From: JAQGMO01 sp050954505
GTDB taxonomy: Bacteria > Pseudomonadota > Gammaproteobacteria > Burkholderiales > Burkholderiaceae_D
Direction: 5' to 3'
Assembly: GCA_050954505.1 (NCBI GenBank)
Contig: JBPBPY010000271.1
Coordinates: 1-6,164 of the forward strand
DNA length: 6,164 nt
Below are positions 1 to 6,164 of this stretch, one piece after another (the first letter of the stretch is position 1; the number at the start of each line of letters is the position of its first letter). The translations under genes and the position numbers were made by a program. The notes under the pieces are model-generated. The model saw only the letters and a program-made list of their open reading frames with translations, did no database searches and was not told where the DNA came from.

Positions 1-2
1 TG

Positions 3-1007
3 ACGCGCGAGCTAGAAGACACCAACCGCGGCGTGGTGGCACTGTATGCCGAACTCGACGAAAAAGCCCGCCATCTGCGTCATGCCGATGAAACCAAGTC
101 GCGCTTCCTGTCGAACATGAGCCATGAATTCCGCACCCCGCTCAGTTCCATCCGCGCGCTGGCCAAGCTGCTGCTGGCGCGCACCGATGGCGAGCTGGGC
201 GAGGAACAGGAAAAACAGGTGCGCTTCATCCTCGACGCTGCCGAATCCCTGACGGAGATGGTCAATGATCTGCTTGACCTGGCCAAGATCGAAGCGGGCA
301 AGGTCGACATTCATTGCGACTGGTTCAGTGTCAGGGAAATGTTCAGCGCCCTGCGCGGCATGTTGCGTCCATTGCTGATGTCCGACCAGGTCAAGCTGTC
401 CTTCGACATGCCGGACAAGGACATCATGCTGTATACGGATGAGGGCAAGCTGTCGCAAATCCTGCGCAACTTCATTTCCAATGCCCTCAAGTTTACCGAA
501 GCGGGATCGGTGCGCGTGCAGGCCACGCTCATGAGCAGCGACGGCATGGTGCAATTTTCGGTCACCGACACCGGCTTGGGCATTGCCGAGGAAAACCAGC
601 ATCTGATCTTTGAAGAATTCAGCCAGGTGGCCAACCGCCTGCAGCATCGTATTAAGGGCACGGGCCTGGGCTTGCCGCTGTGCCGCAATCTGGCCAGCCT
701 GCTGGGGGGCACCTTGACACTGCAAAGCACCGCCGGCAAGGGTTCGACTTTTTCAGTGATGATTCCCAGCCGCTACCTGCTCGATGAAGCGACGGCCGAT
801 GGTAGCGTGCTGCCGGCAGCAACAGACCCGCAGACAGGCGGGGAATTGGACGCGGACAGGATTGCGGCGCACAATGCACCGCAAGACCAGGCACGCCATG
901 GCGGGCATGATGACCAGCAACAGACAGCACATCCGGCCGCGCCAGCAGCCGATGATGGGCGAATGCCGCCGCCGGTGCCAGAAAACAGAATACAAGGAAT
1001 GCATTGA
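3..1007 (+). CDS. Sensor histidine kinase, C-terminal part (5' end outside window)
   Basis: The reading frame is open from the first bases, so the gene starts upstream and its sensor region is not visible. A GTG at 33 is not a credible start because it lies inside a charged, probably coiled-coil linker (ELEDTNRG... AELDEKARHL). Numbering visible residues from the codon at 3: the HisKA motif MSHEFRTPL has the phosphoacceptor His41; the N box (NFISNALKF) has Asn160; the G1 box DTGLGI begins at Asp189; an F-box-like IFEEFSQV follows; the G2 box KGTGLGLPL begins at Lys218. All key catalytic residues are present. The kinase core ends near base 774 (VMIPSRY). About 77 further residues, rich in Ala, Gln, His, Asp and Pro, form no recognisable domain. 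The stop codon overlaps the start of the hybrid kinase downstream, implying joint translation. From family knowledge it autophosphorylates on His and passes phosphate to a receiver; the signal is unknown. No membrane segment is seen in the visible part. Confidence 0.93.
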   Translation, partial: TRELEDTNRGVVALYAELDEKARHLRHADETKSRFLSNMSHEFRTPLSSIRALAKLLLARTDGELGEEQEKQVRFILDAAESLTEMVNDLLDLAKIEAGKVDIHCDWFSVREMFSALRGMLRPLLMSDQVKLSFDMPDKDIMLYTDEGKLSQILRNFISNALKFTEAGSVRVQATLMSSDGMVQFSVTDTGLGIAEENQHLIFEEFSQVANRLQHRIKGTGLGLPLCRNLASLLGGTLTLQSTAGKGSTFSVMIPSRYLLDEATADGSVLPAATDPQTGGELDADRIAAHNAPQDQARHGGHDDQQQTAHPAAPAADDGRMPPPVPENRIQGMH

Positions 1008-1009
1008 TG
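994..1009 (+). promoter_or_regulatory. Ribosome binding site and TGATG stop/start overlap
   Basis: AAGGA at 994-998 lies 8 bases before the ATG at 1007. The TGA stop of the upstream kinase (1005-1007) shares its A with this ATG. This fixes the hybrid kinase start at 1007 rather than at the TTG at 1004, and is the usual layout for translational coupling. It also shows that the upstream tail really is read in this frame up to the junction. Confidence 0.8.
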
Positions 1010-2533
1010 GCACACCATGACTTTGCCGACTCGCTGATTCTCAATGTCGATGACAGTGAAGCTGCACGTTACGCCAAAAGCCGCATCCTGACCCGCGCCG
1101 GTTTGCGCGTCATCGAAGCGGCCAGCGGTGCCCAGGCGCTGCTGATGGCAGCGCAACAGAATCCCGACCTGGTGCTGCTCGACACCAAATTGCCCGACCT
1201 GAACGGCTTTGAAGTCTGCCGCCAGCTCAAGGATGATCCCGCCACGCAAACCATCCTGGTGCTGCAGACCTCGGCATCCTATATCGGCACCAGCGACAAG
1301 ATCCGCGCGCTCGATGGCGGTGCCGACAACTATCTGTTCGAACCGATCGAGCCGGAAGAATTGATCGCCAACGTCCGTGCCCTGTTGCGCCTGGCCCGCG
1401 TCGAGCGCGAACTGCGCGACGTCGACCGCCGCAAGGACATGTTCCTGGCCACGCTGGCGCATGAATTACGCAATCCGCTGGGTCCGATCCGCAGCGCCGT
1501 CGAACTGCTGCGGCTGTTGCCGACCGGCGCTGCGGACGCGCAGGAAAATGCCCGCCAGATCATCCTGCGCCAGACCAATCACCTGACCCGGCTGGTCGAT
1601 GACTTGCTTGATGTATCGCGCATCACGCACGGCAAGATTTCATTGCGTAACGAACGTATCGAGGTGCGCAGCTTCATCAACGGTGCCATCGAAACGGCGA
1701 TGCCGATCATCACCTTGCGCCAGCATGCCTTGCGTGTCGATTTGCCGGAAGAAGAACTCTGGGTGGATGGCGATGGCGTGCGCCTGACGCAGATTGTCGG
1801 CAACCTGCTGCACAATGCAGCGAAATTCACATCGCCTGGCGGCGAGCTTGCCATCCGCTGCGAACGCGCCGGCGAGCTGGTGCGCATCGGCGTAAGCGAC
1901 AATGGCATCGGCATTTCGCAGGCGCAGGCACGCACCATCTTCAACATGTTTGCCCAGGCCGGCCATGCGCAGGACCGGGTGCAGGATGGCCTGGGCATCG
2001 GCTTGTCGCTGGTGCGCACGCTGGTCGAGCTGCACGGCGGAACGGTCAGTCTGGACAATTCCGGCACGGTTGCGGGCAGCACGTTTGTCGTGCAGCTTCC
2101 GCTTTCCCTTACATCCGCGCCATTGGCAACAGCGAGTGCCGTGGTGGAAACCGTGTTTCCGCCGCTGCATATCCTGGTGGTGGATGACAATCTCGACTCT
2201 GCCGAGATCATCGCCACCCTGCTCGAGATGGAAGGCCACCAGGTCAGCATGGCGCATACCGGCGCCGCGGCAGTGGCACTGGCGGAACAATTGGCACCCC
2301 ATATCGTATTGCTCGACATTGGCTTGCCCGACATGACCGGCTATGAAGTCGCCGAACGGATCCGGCGACTGCCGCGCGAGCGGGCGCTGACGCTGATTGC
2401 CCTGACCGGTTACGGCCAGACCGATGACAAGACCCGTGCCCATGTGGCAGGATTCGACCATCACCTGGTCAAGCCGGTGTCCTATGAGCAGCTGATTGAA
2501 ACCATCCGCCTGCCCGCCCGCACAGCCGGATAA
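1007..2533 (+). CDS. Hybrid histidine kinase, REC-HisKA-HATPase-REC
   Basis: Complete 508-residue soluble protein with no signal peptide or membrane segment. REC1 (about 9-128) has the acidic pair Asp15/Asp16, phosphoacceptor Asp59 (LLDTKLPDLNG) and Thr88. The invariant lysine position reads FEP, with Glu112 in place of Lys. HisKA has His152 in LAHELRNPL. The ATPase domain has an N box (GNLLHNAAKF, Asn270), a G1 box DNGIGI from Asp298 and a G2 box GLGIGLSLV at 328-336. A short linker leads to REC2 (about 386-503), with Asp393/Asp394, phosphoacceptor Asp437 (LLDIGLPDMTG), Thr467 and Lys489 (VKP), all canonical. There is no DNA-binding or other output domain, so the protein should pass phosphate on or act through protein contacts. 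A receiver placed before the kinase core suggests that REC1 controls kinase activity. The overlap with the kinase gene upstream suggests the two work as a pair. The family assignment is certain; the pathway is not known. Confidence 0.95.
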   Translation: MAHHDFADSLILNVDDSEAARYAKSRILTRAGLRVIEAASGAQALLMAAQQNPDLVLLDTKLPDLNGFEVCRQLKDDPATQTILVLQTSASYIGTSDKIRALDGGADNYLFEPIEPEELIANVRALLRLARVERELRDVDRRKDMFLATLAHELRNPLGPIRSAVELLRLLPTGAADAQENARQIILRQTNHLTRLVDDLLDVSRITHGKISLRNERIEVRSFINGAIETAMPIITLRQHALRVDLPEEELWVDGDGVRLTQIVGNLLHNAAKFTSPGGELAIRCERAGELVRIGVSDNGIGISQAQARTIFNMFAQAGHAQDRVQDGLGIGLSLVRTLVELHGGTVSLDNSGTVAGSTFVVQLPLSLTSAPLATASAVVETVFPPLHILVVDDNLDSAEIIATLLEMEGHQVSMAHTGAAAVALAEQLAPHIVLLDIGLPDMTGYEVAERIRRLPRERALTLIALTGYGQTDDKTRAHVAGFDHHLVKPVSYEQLIETIRLPARTAG

Positions 2534-2560
2534 GCTGTCGCCGAGCGCCTGGCGTGCTGC
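2534..2560. other. Convergent junction between hybrid kinase and DUF2076 gene
   Basis: Only 27 bases separate the two stop codons. They hold no strong GC-rich hairpin followed by a T run on either strand. The best pairing is a 4-base GAGC/GCTC with a long loop. Transcription from either side may therefore read into the opposite gene, or end by a Rho-dependent route. That consequence is inferred. Confidence 0.5.
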
Positions 2561-3355
2561 TCAGATCAGCGAACTGTCGTCGTCGAAGTTGTCCAGGCCG
2601 CTGTCGACACCGGAAAGATCATCGAGTGATGCATTGCCGGCGTCATTGTCGATGCTCGAGTCGGCAAATGCCTGACCCTGCCCGGCTGCCAGGCCGTCAT
2701 GACCTGAATCGCTGACATGCTGGTTGCTGTCGAAGGCATTGCCGCCTGAATCGGCCACCGATGCGGCCGGATGATGGTTGCCCAGCAAGCTGCCAATGCC
2801 CTGAAAAAGAAACGCACCACCCGCCACGCCGGCAGCGGTGGCAGCCATGGTTCCCAGCATGCTGCCACCAGCGCCCGAGAGAAAGCCGCCACGCGGCTGG
2901 GGGGCCACCGGTGCTTCATACCCCTGGGCTGGCGATGCATAAGGCGGCTGGTTGCCTGGCATGGCACCGGCGCCTCCCGGACCACCGGGGACACCGAGTG
3001 GGCGCCCGGTAACCGACACTTCCTGCGCCGCAGCCCGCAGCGGCGCAGCGCTGCGGGCGCCATTGCCCCAGGCATTCGCATCGAGGAAAGACTTGTCGGC
3101 AGCCGCCGGTGCCTGTGCTTGTGCCTGTGCCTGCAAGGCATCGAGCTGCTGCTGCAAGGTGGCGGCCTGCTGCTTGGCCGCCCCCAATGCCTGGTCCAGC
3201 AGCATGACGCGCTGTACCAGCAGGTACAGGGCATCCGGCTGCTGCGCAGCGGCCGACTGGATCAGGCGGTCGGCTTGCGGATCCTTGACCACGCCACTGA
3301 CCTGGGTCAGCTGGCCCAGCAAGGCGTTGAGTGCGTCATTTTCCTGCGGTGTCAT
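2561..3355 (-). CDS. DUF2076 family protein
   Basis: Complete, 264 residues. The start is the ATG at 3355, preceded by AGGAG (3366-3362) with 6 bases between. The opening (MTPQENDALNALLGQL, then DPQADRLIQSAAAQQPDALYLLVQ) matches the N-terminal pattern of the DUF2076 family. Layout: helical N-terminal domain 1-60; probable coiled coil 47-82 ending in an Ala-Gln repeat; a Gly/Pro-rich linker about 117-157; a Gly/Ala-rich hydrophobic segment 158-192 with several GxxxG spacings (157/161, 164/168, 188/192); then a strongly acidic Asp/Ser/Gly tail of about 65 residues that ends the protein. No signal peptide is visible. Function is unknown. The hydrophobic segment could associate with a membrane, but no topology is shown. 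It sits 17 bases after the nucleotidyltransferase gene and is probably transcribed with it. Family assignment is by pattern recall; a generic low-complexity protein is the alternative. Confidence 0.85.
   Translation of the reverse strand: MTPQENDALNALLGQLTQVSGVVKDPQADRLIQSAAAQQPDALYLLVQRVMLLDQALGAAKQQAATLQQQLDALQAQAQAQAPAAADKSFLDANAWGNGARSAAPLRAAAQEVSVTGRPLGVPGGPGGAGAMPGNQPPYASPAQGYEAPVAPQPRGGFLSGAGGSMLGTMAATAAGVAGGAFLFQGIGSLLGNHHPAASVADSGGNAFDSNQHVSDSGHDGLAAGQGQAFADSSIDNDAGNASLDDLSGVDSGLDNFDDDSSLI
3111..3134. repeat. Imperfect hexamer tandem repeat, four units
   Basis: Four consecutive six-base units on the plus strand (GCCTGT, GCTTGT, GCCTGT, GCCTGC) lie inside the DUF2076 gene. On the coding strand they encode the Ala-Gln run at residues 75-82, at the end of the predicted coiled coil. 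Gain or loss of a unit would keep the frame and change the length by two residues. Confidence 0.75.
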
Positions 3356-3361
3356 GGTTTT

Positions 3362-3366
3362 CTCCT
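3362..3366 (-). promoter_or_regulatory. Ribosome binding site of the DUF2076 gene
   Basis: AGGAG on the minus strand, 6 bases before the ATG at 3355. It lies within the 17-base gap after the nucleotidyltransferase stop, so the gene has its own initiation site but no room for a separate promoter in the gap. Confidence 0.75.
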
Positions 3367-3372
3367 GTTGCC

Positions 3373-4536
3373 TTACGCAACGGCATCTTCATAACGCAAC
3401 GGCGCCAGTGCGTCGCGCGTGCGGCGCTCGTAGCGGCGGTCGCGCGCATTGTTCAAGCCCATCTGTGCCATTTCCGACAGGCGCTGCATTTCGCCGTCAC
3501 GGTTGACACAATAATCCTTGCAGACGATCGTTTCATGCAATTCGTAACCCGGCAGCACGCGGGTATATTCGAACAGGATGCTGCGGGTGACTTCGGCGCC
3601 AGCGCAGATGTGGCTGCCGTGGCCTATCCACGCCGGGCCGACGATCTTGCTGCCTGCCTCGATGTGGGTGCCCGAACCGATGTAGACCGGACCTTCGATG
3701 GTGGTGCCATTCCAGTCGATATTGGTGTTGAGTCCCACCCAGACGCCGTCGCGCACTTGCTTGCCCGGCACTTCCAGGCTCTTCACATCGCCGGCCAGCA
3801 CGCTTTGCAGCACACTCCAGTAATCGGTGACACTGCCGATGTCGAGCCACTCGAAGGAACGGTTCTGGGCATAGAACGGCAAGCCTTTTTCCGCCATCAG
3901 CGGGAACAGGTCCGAGCCGATGTCGAACACTTTGCCCGACGGGATCAGATCGATGGCTTCCGGCTCGAACAGGTAGATGCCGGTGCTGGCGAAGTTCGAC
4001 AAGGCATCTTCACGCTTGGGTTTTTCCTGGAATTTCGCCACCCGTCCATCCGCTTCGGTGACAACAACGCCATAATCGGATACTTTATCCCATGGTACTT
4101 CATTGGTGATCACGCTGGCGAGCGCGCCCTTTTTCTTGTGCTCCGCCAGGGCGGCGCCGAGGTCGAGGTCAATCAGGGCATCGCCACACAGCACGATGGT
4201 GGTTTCATCGAAGAAGTTGCCGAATTCCTGGATCTTTTTCATGCCGCCAGCCGAGCCCAGCGCATGCGGTGCCACTTCGCCCGAGTTGTCGAGATAGCCT
4301 TCGAACGAGTAGCCAATCTGCACGCCATACTGATGGCCTTCGCCAAAGTACGCTTCAATGCTCTCGTGCAGGTAACTGACATTGACCATGATTTCGGTGA
4401 CACCATGTTTGGCCAGATGCTCGATGATGTAAGCCATCACCGGCTTGTCGAGAATCGGAATCATCGGCTTGGGCAAATCATAGGTCAGCGGACGTACACG
4501 GGTGCCTTTACCGGCTGCGAGAATCATTGCTTTCAT
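3373..4536 (-). CDS. Sugar-phosphate nucleotidyltransferase (mannose-1-phosphate guanylyltransferase-like)
   Basis: Complete, 387 residues from the ATG at 4536. An in-frame TTG at 4551 would add five residues but would place the GAGGA ribosome site inside the gene, so the ATG is preferred. The N-terminal Rossmann-type domain (1 to about 245) has the nucleotide-binding signature AAGKGTRVRPLT...PKP (7-24), LGSAGG (93-98), the metal-binding Asp119 in LCGDALIDLDL, EKP (171-173), STGIY (184-188) and WLDIG with Asp232. A C-terminal left-handed beta-helix follows (about 264-330) with hexapeptide-type repeats (GPVYIGSGTHI, GPAWIGHGSHI), then an Arg-rich tail. From family knowledge it joins a sugar 1-phosphate to an NTP, releasing pyrophosphate, in the cytosol. 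Overall resemblance is to GDP-mannose pyrophosphorylase-like NDP-sugar synthases, but the sugar and base cannot be fixed from motifs; glucose-1-phosphate adenylyl- or thymidylyltransferase are alternatives. The beta-helix has no obvious acyltransferase active site and probably serves assembly or regulation. Confidence 0.92.
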   Translation of the reverse strand: MKAMILAAGKGTRVRPLTYDLPKPMIPILDKPVMAYIIEHLAKHGVTEIMVNVSYLHESIEAYFGEGHQYGVQIGYSFEGYLDNSGEVAPHALGSAGGMKKIQEFGNFFDETTIVLCGDALIDLDLGAALAEHKKKGALASVITNEVPWDKVSDYGVVVTEADGRVAKFQEKPKREDALSNFASTGIYLFEPEAIDLIPSGKVFDIGSDLFPLMAEKGLPFYAQNRSFEWLDIGSVTDYWSVLQSVLAGDVKSLEVPGKQVRDGVWVGLNTNIDWNGTTIEGPVYIGSGTHIEAGSKIVGPAWIGHGSHICAGAEVTRSILFEYTRVLPGYELHETIVCKDYCVNRDGEMQRLSEMAQMGLNNARDRRYERRTRDALAPLRYEDAVA

Positions 4537-4580
4537 TTTTTCATTCCTCAATCATGTCATTAAATTCTTGTAAGACCCTT
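4537..4580 (-). promoter_or_regulatory. AT-rich gap between treY and the nucleotidyltransferase gene, possible weak promoter
   Basis: The 44 bases hold 13 G/C by hand count (about 30 percent), well below the flanking genes. On the minus strand TTTAAT (4564-4559) matches the sigma-70 -10 consensus at 5 of 6 positions. No acceptable -35 hexamer is found at 16-18 bases spacing (it would fall in the end of treY). It may be an internal promoter or only a spacer with the ribosome site. No terminator hairpin is seen, so read-through from treY is expected. Confidence 0.25.
4545..4549 (-). promoter_or_regulatory. Ribosome binding site deciding the nucleotidyltransferase start
   Basis: GAGGA on the minus strand, 8 bases before the ATG at 4536. 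It overlaps the alternative in-frame TTG at 4551, which itself has no good upstream ribosome site. This supports the shorter protein. Confidence 0.75.
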
Positions 4581-6164
4581 TCAGTGTGCAGTCGTCAGCA
4601 CGGCCACCGGCAAGTTGCCAAGCACCTGGTCCATGGACAGTCGTCCATTTGCCCAAGCAAGCTGCCTGCCACTGAATTGATCCGTCATTCCCTGTTGTAG
4701 ATGCTGCTGCACCGCCTGCGGCAGAGCGGCCAGCCAGTCAGGCTCGAACACCAGCGCGGTGTCGCCCCAGCCTGATACCGGCCTGGCCCAGTTCAAGCCG
4801 GTTTGCGCGCCGTCCTTGCCAACCGCCAGCCCGGCAGATGCCGGAAAACGCAAGGCAATCACCAGCATCGCTGCATCCTCGTCATGGCGCAGGAATGCCA
4901 CCACATGCCGCTCCAGACTGCCGGACACTTTTACCGGCAGCAGCACGGCACGGTCGAAGAGTGCCGGACGCTGCTTGCGCAAGCCCAGCACGGCGGCGAT
5001 GGTGGCCTGCTTCACGGCGCCGTCCTGCCAGTGCGACAACAGCGCGGCGATCTGGCTGGAACGGTCGGTTGCGAAACCACTAGCGCCATTATCCTCTCTT
5101 GGTAAAAAAGCATCACGATTTTTCGCAAGCATTGTGCGACGCGATTCGAAATCCACTGGCCGGCGATTGTCGGGGTCGACCAGGCTGAAGTCCCATACAT
5201 CGGTCCCCTGGTACAGGTCGGGCACCCCGGGCATGGTCAGGCGCAACAGAGTTTGGCTCAAACCATTGATGGCGCCCGGACGCGCTATTTGTTCGACCAG
5301 ATCGACCACCTCGGCGATGAACACCGCATTCCTGCCGGCATCGAAAATCTGGAACAGGAAGTCATGGCACAGGGTTTCATAGGCTTCGTTGGGCATGGCC
5401 CAGTCCGAGTCCCGCTTGGCTTCGCGAACGGCCTTGGTCAGCCATTCGCCAACGCGGGTGATGAACTGGCGTATGCCCTCGGCGTCGGTCGCCTCCAGGC
5501 CCAGCGGCCAGGCGCCGACCAGGGTTTGATACAGCATGACTTCGTCTGCCGGCGAAGGGCGCAGCGGCGACGCTTCCGGCACTGCTTGCGATACCGGAAG
5601 CGCCGCTGCAGCCAGGGCCGGCAAACCGTTCAACGCCATCCAGCGCCGTACCGTACGCTCCCAGCGCTGCGGCATTTCAGCCAGGACCATCAGGCGTGCG
5701 CGAACATCTTCCCCGCGTTTGTGATCATGGGTCGCAGTCGCCAGCATGGCATGCGGGAAGGCGGCCTGGCGCTGCAGGCAGGCAGCGAAAAATGCCGTAC
5801 GGCCAAGGCTGAACTGGCCCGGGTCGGCGCCGACCTCGTTGCGCGAGAGCAGGCGTCCATAGCGGTAGAACGCCGTGTCCTCGACCGACTTGGCAGCCAG
5901 CGGCGGCGTCAGCTGCTGGAATTTCGTTACCACCCGGTTCATCAGCCGGCGCGCCTCGGCCGGCAAGTCGTTTGCCACGGTGCCGCCAAGCCAGCCGGCC
6001 AGCACATCGAGCAAAGCCTGGTCGGCACGCCGCAGCGCGGCGCGTGCGCCTGCCATTGCATGGGCAAAGACGGCAGCATCGATGGCATCGCGCCCGTTTC
6101 CTGCCACATAGGTCCGGTAGACCGGGAAATGCAGCAGCAATTCACTGAGCACACGGCGGATTGC
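4581..6164 (-). CDS. treY: Maltooligosyl trehalose synthase TreY, C-terminal part (5' end outside window)
   Basis: The frame is open to the window edge. The GTG at 6152 is internal, since the four codons before it (A-I-R-R) continue the family motif AIRRxLxELLxxFPVYRTY. 527 residues are visible, roughly the last 60 percent of a usual TreY. Landmarks in visible numbering: FPVYRTYV near 13-20; KSVEDTAFYRY at about 92-102, followed by RLLSRNEVGADP; THDHKRGEDVRAR at about 145-157, whose Asp147 is the third conserved GH13 acid; then MPGVPDLYQGTDVWDFSLVD with PDNRRPVDF, typical of this enzyme. The nucleophile and acid/base residues lie in the missing part. TreY (GH13) turns the reducing-end alpha-1,4 linkage of maltodextrin into an alpha,alpha-1,1 linkage; TreZ then releases trehalose. 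It is cytosolic. treZ or malQ are commonly upstream but cannot be seen here. The stop lies 44 bases before the nucleotidyltransferase start. Confidence 0.96.
   Translation of the reverse strand, partial: AIRRVLSELLLHFPVYRTYVAGNGRDAIDAAVFAHAMAGARAALRRADQALLDVLAGWLGGTVANDLPAEARRLMNRVVTKFQQLTPPLAAKSVEDTAFYRYGRLLSRNEVGADPGQFSLGRTAFFAACLQRQAAFPHAMLATATHDHKRGEDVRARLMVLAEMPQRWERTVRRWMALNGLPALAAAALPVSQAVPEASPLRPSPADEVMLYQTLVGAWPLGLEATDAEGIRQFITRVGEWLTKAVREAKRDSDWAMPNEAYETLCHDFLFQIFDAGRNAVFIAEVVDLVEQIARPGAINGLSQTLLRLTMPGVPDLYQGTDVWDFSLVDPDNRRPVDFESRRTMLAKNRDAFLPREDNGASGFATDRSSQIAALLSHWQDGAVKQATIAAVLGLRKQRPALFDRAVLLPVKVSGSLERHVVAFLRHDEDAAMLVIALRFPASAGLAVGKDGAQTGLNWARPVSGWGDTALVFEPDWLAALPQAVQQHLQQGMTDQFSGRQLAWANGRLSMDQVLGNLPVAVLTTAH

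Noticed and set aside
808..842. A 14-base perfect palindrome (808-821) followed by a 5-base stem with a 6-base loop (827-842), considered as an operator, terminator or insertion scar
   Set aside because: A 14-base palindrome is expected about 0.4 times by chance in a window this size. There is no T run and no direct repeats flank it. It is mentioned only as context for the tail.
753..1013. Antisense open frame over the kinase tail, about 86 codons, with a hydrophobic stretch flanked by Arg and 81 percent G/C at its third codon positions
   Set aside because: There is no ribosome site before its GTG (1013) or ATG (1004). The hydrophobicity follows automatically because the sense tail has A-rich second positions, which become T on the other strand. 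Its third positions are the first positions of the sense frame. It would need expression or conservation data to be called a gene.
652..1044. Another antisense frame with a signal-peptide-like start (a hydrophobic run ending in Ala-rich residues)
   Set aside because: It runs well into the conserved kinase core, has no ribosome site and has no domain beyond the apparent leader. Most likely chance in GC-rich DNA.
1640..2464. Minus-strand frame of 274 codons opposite the hybrid kinase
   Set aside because: It is a shadow of a gene with complete REC, HisKA and ATPase motifs, and the antisense product is Arg/Gln/His-rich without any motif.
3331..4563. A 410-codon plus-strand open frame opposite the nucleotidyltransferase
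   Set aside because: It mirrors a clearly conserved enzyme gene on the minus strand, and its translation shows no recognisable domain. Long antisense frames are common in GC-rich genes.
5694..5732. TreY motif reads THDHKRGEDVR, not the THDTKRSEDVR form I associate with the family
   Set aside because: The catalytic Asp and the surrounding Lys, Arg and Glu-Asp-Val-Arg are kept. I recall the His/Gly version in proteobacterial TreY proteins, so it looks like normal subfamily variation.
1..6164. Search for a mobile, defence or otherwise new system
   Set aside because: All long stretches are explained by known families: kinase pair, DUF2076, nucleotidyltransferase and TreY. No transposase, integrase, toxin-antitoxin pair, CRISPR-like spacing, tRNA or attachment-site repeat was seen.

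Overview
The window is ordinary chromosomal DNA of a GC-rich betaproteobacterium. Codon choice and the look of the proteins (a TreY with an RLTMPGVPDLYQGT-type motif, a DUF2076 protein, paired sensor kinases) fit Burkholderiales, plausibly Oxalobacteraceae such as Janthinobacterium, Massilia or Duganella. That placement is inference, not a database match. I see no RNA genes, insertion sequences, phage genes or CRISPR arrays.

Plus strand, 1-2533: two signalling genes. The first is the 3' part of a sensor histidine kinase whose start lies outside the window. It carries a HisKA and an ATP-binding domain and ends in a polar tail of about 77 residues with atypical codon use. Its stop overlaps the start of the second gene (TGATG). 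The second is a complete hybrid kinase with the order receiver, HisKA, ATPase, receiver. The two are almost certainly co-translated and probably act in one phosphorelay whose input and output are not visible here.

Minus strand, 6164-2561: three genes reading toward the kinases, with gaps of 44 and 17 bases, so probably one transcription unit. In transcription order they are treY (maltooligosyl trehalose synthase, 5' end outside the window), a two-domain sugar-phosphate nucleotidyltransferase, and a DUF2076 protein with a coiled coil, a Gly/Ala-rich hydrophobic segment and an acidic tail. treY points to making trehalose from alpha-1,4-glucan. The nucleotidyltransferase makes an NDP-sugar, most likely GDP-mannose or a similar compound. 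The DUF2076 gene has no known role. The two groups converge, with 27 bases between their stop codons and no clear terminator.

Nothing here amounts to a new system. The points most worth a second look are the missing receiver lysine in the hybrid kinase, the odd C-terminal tail of the first kinase, and the treY-nucleotidyltransferase-DUF2076 linkage.
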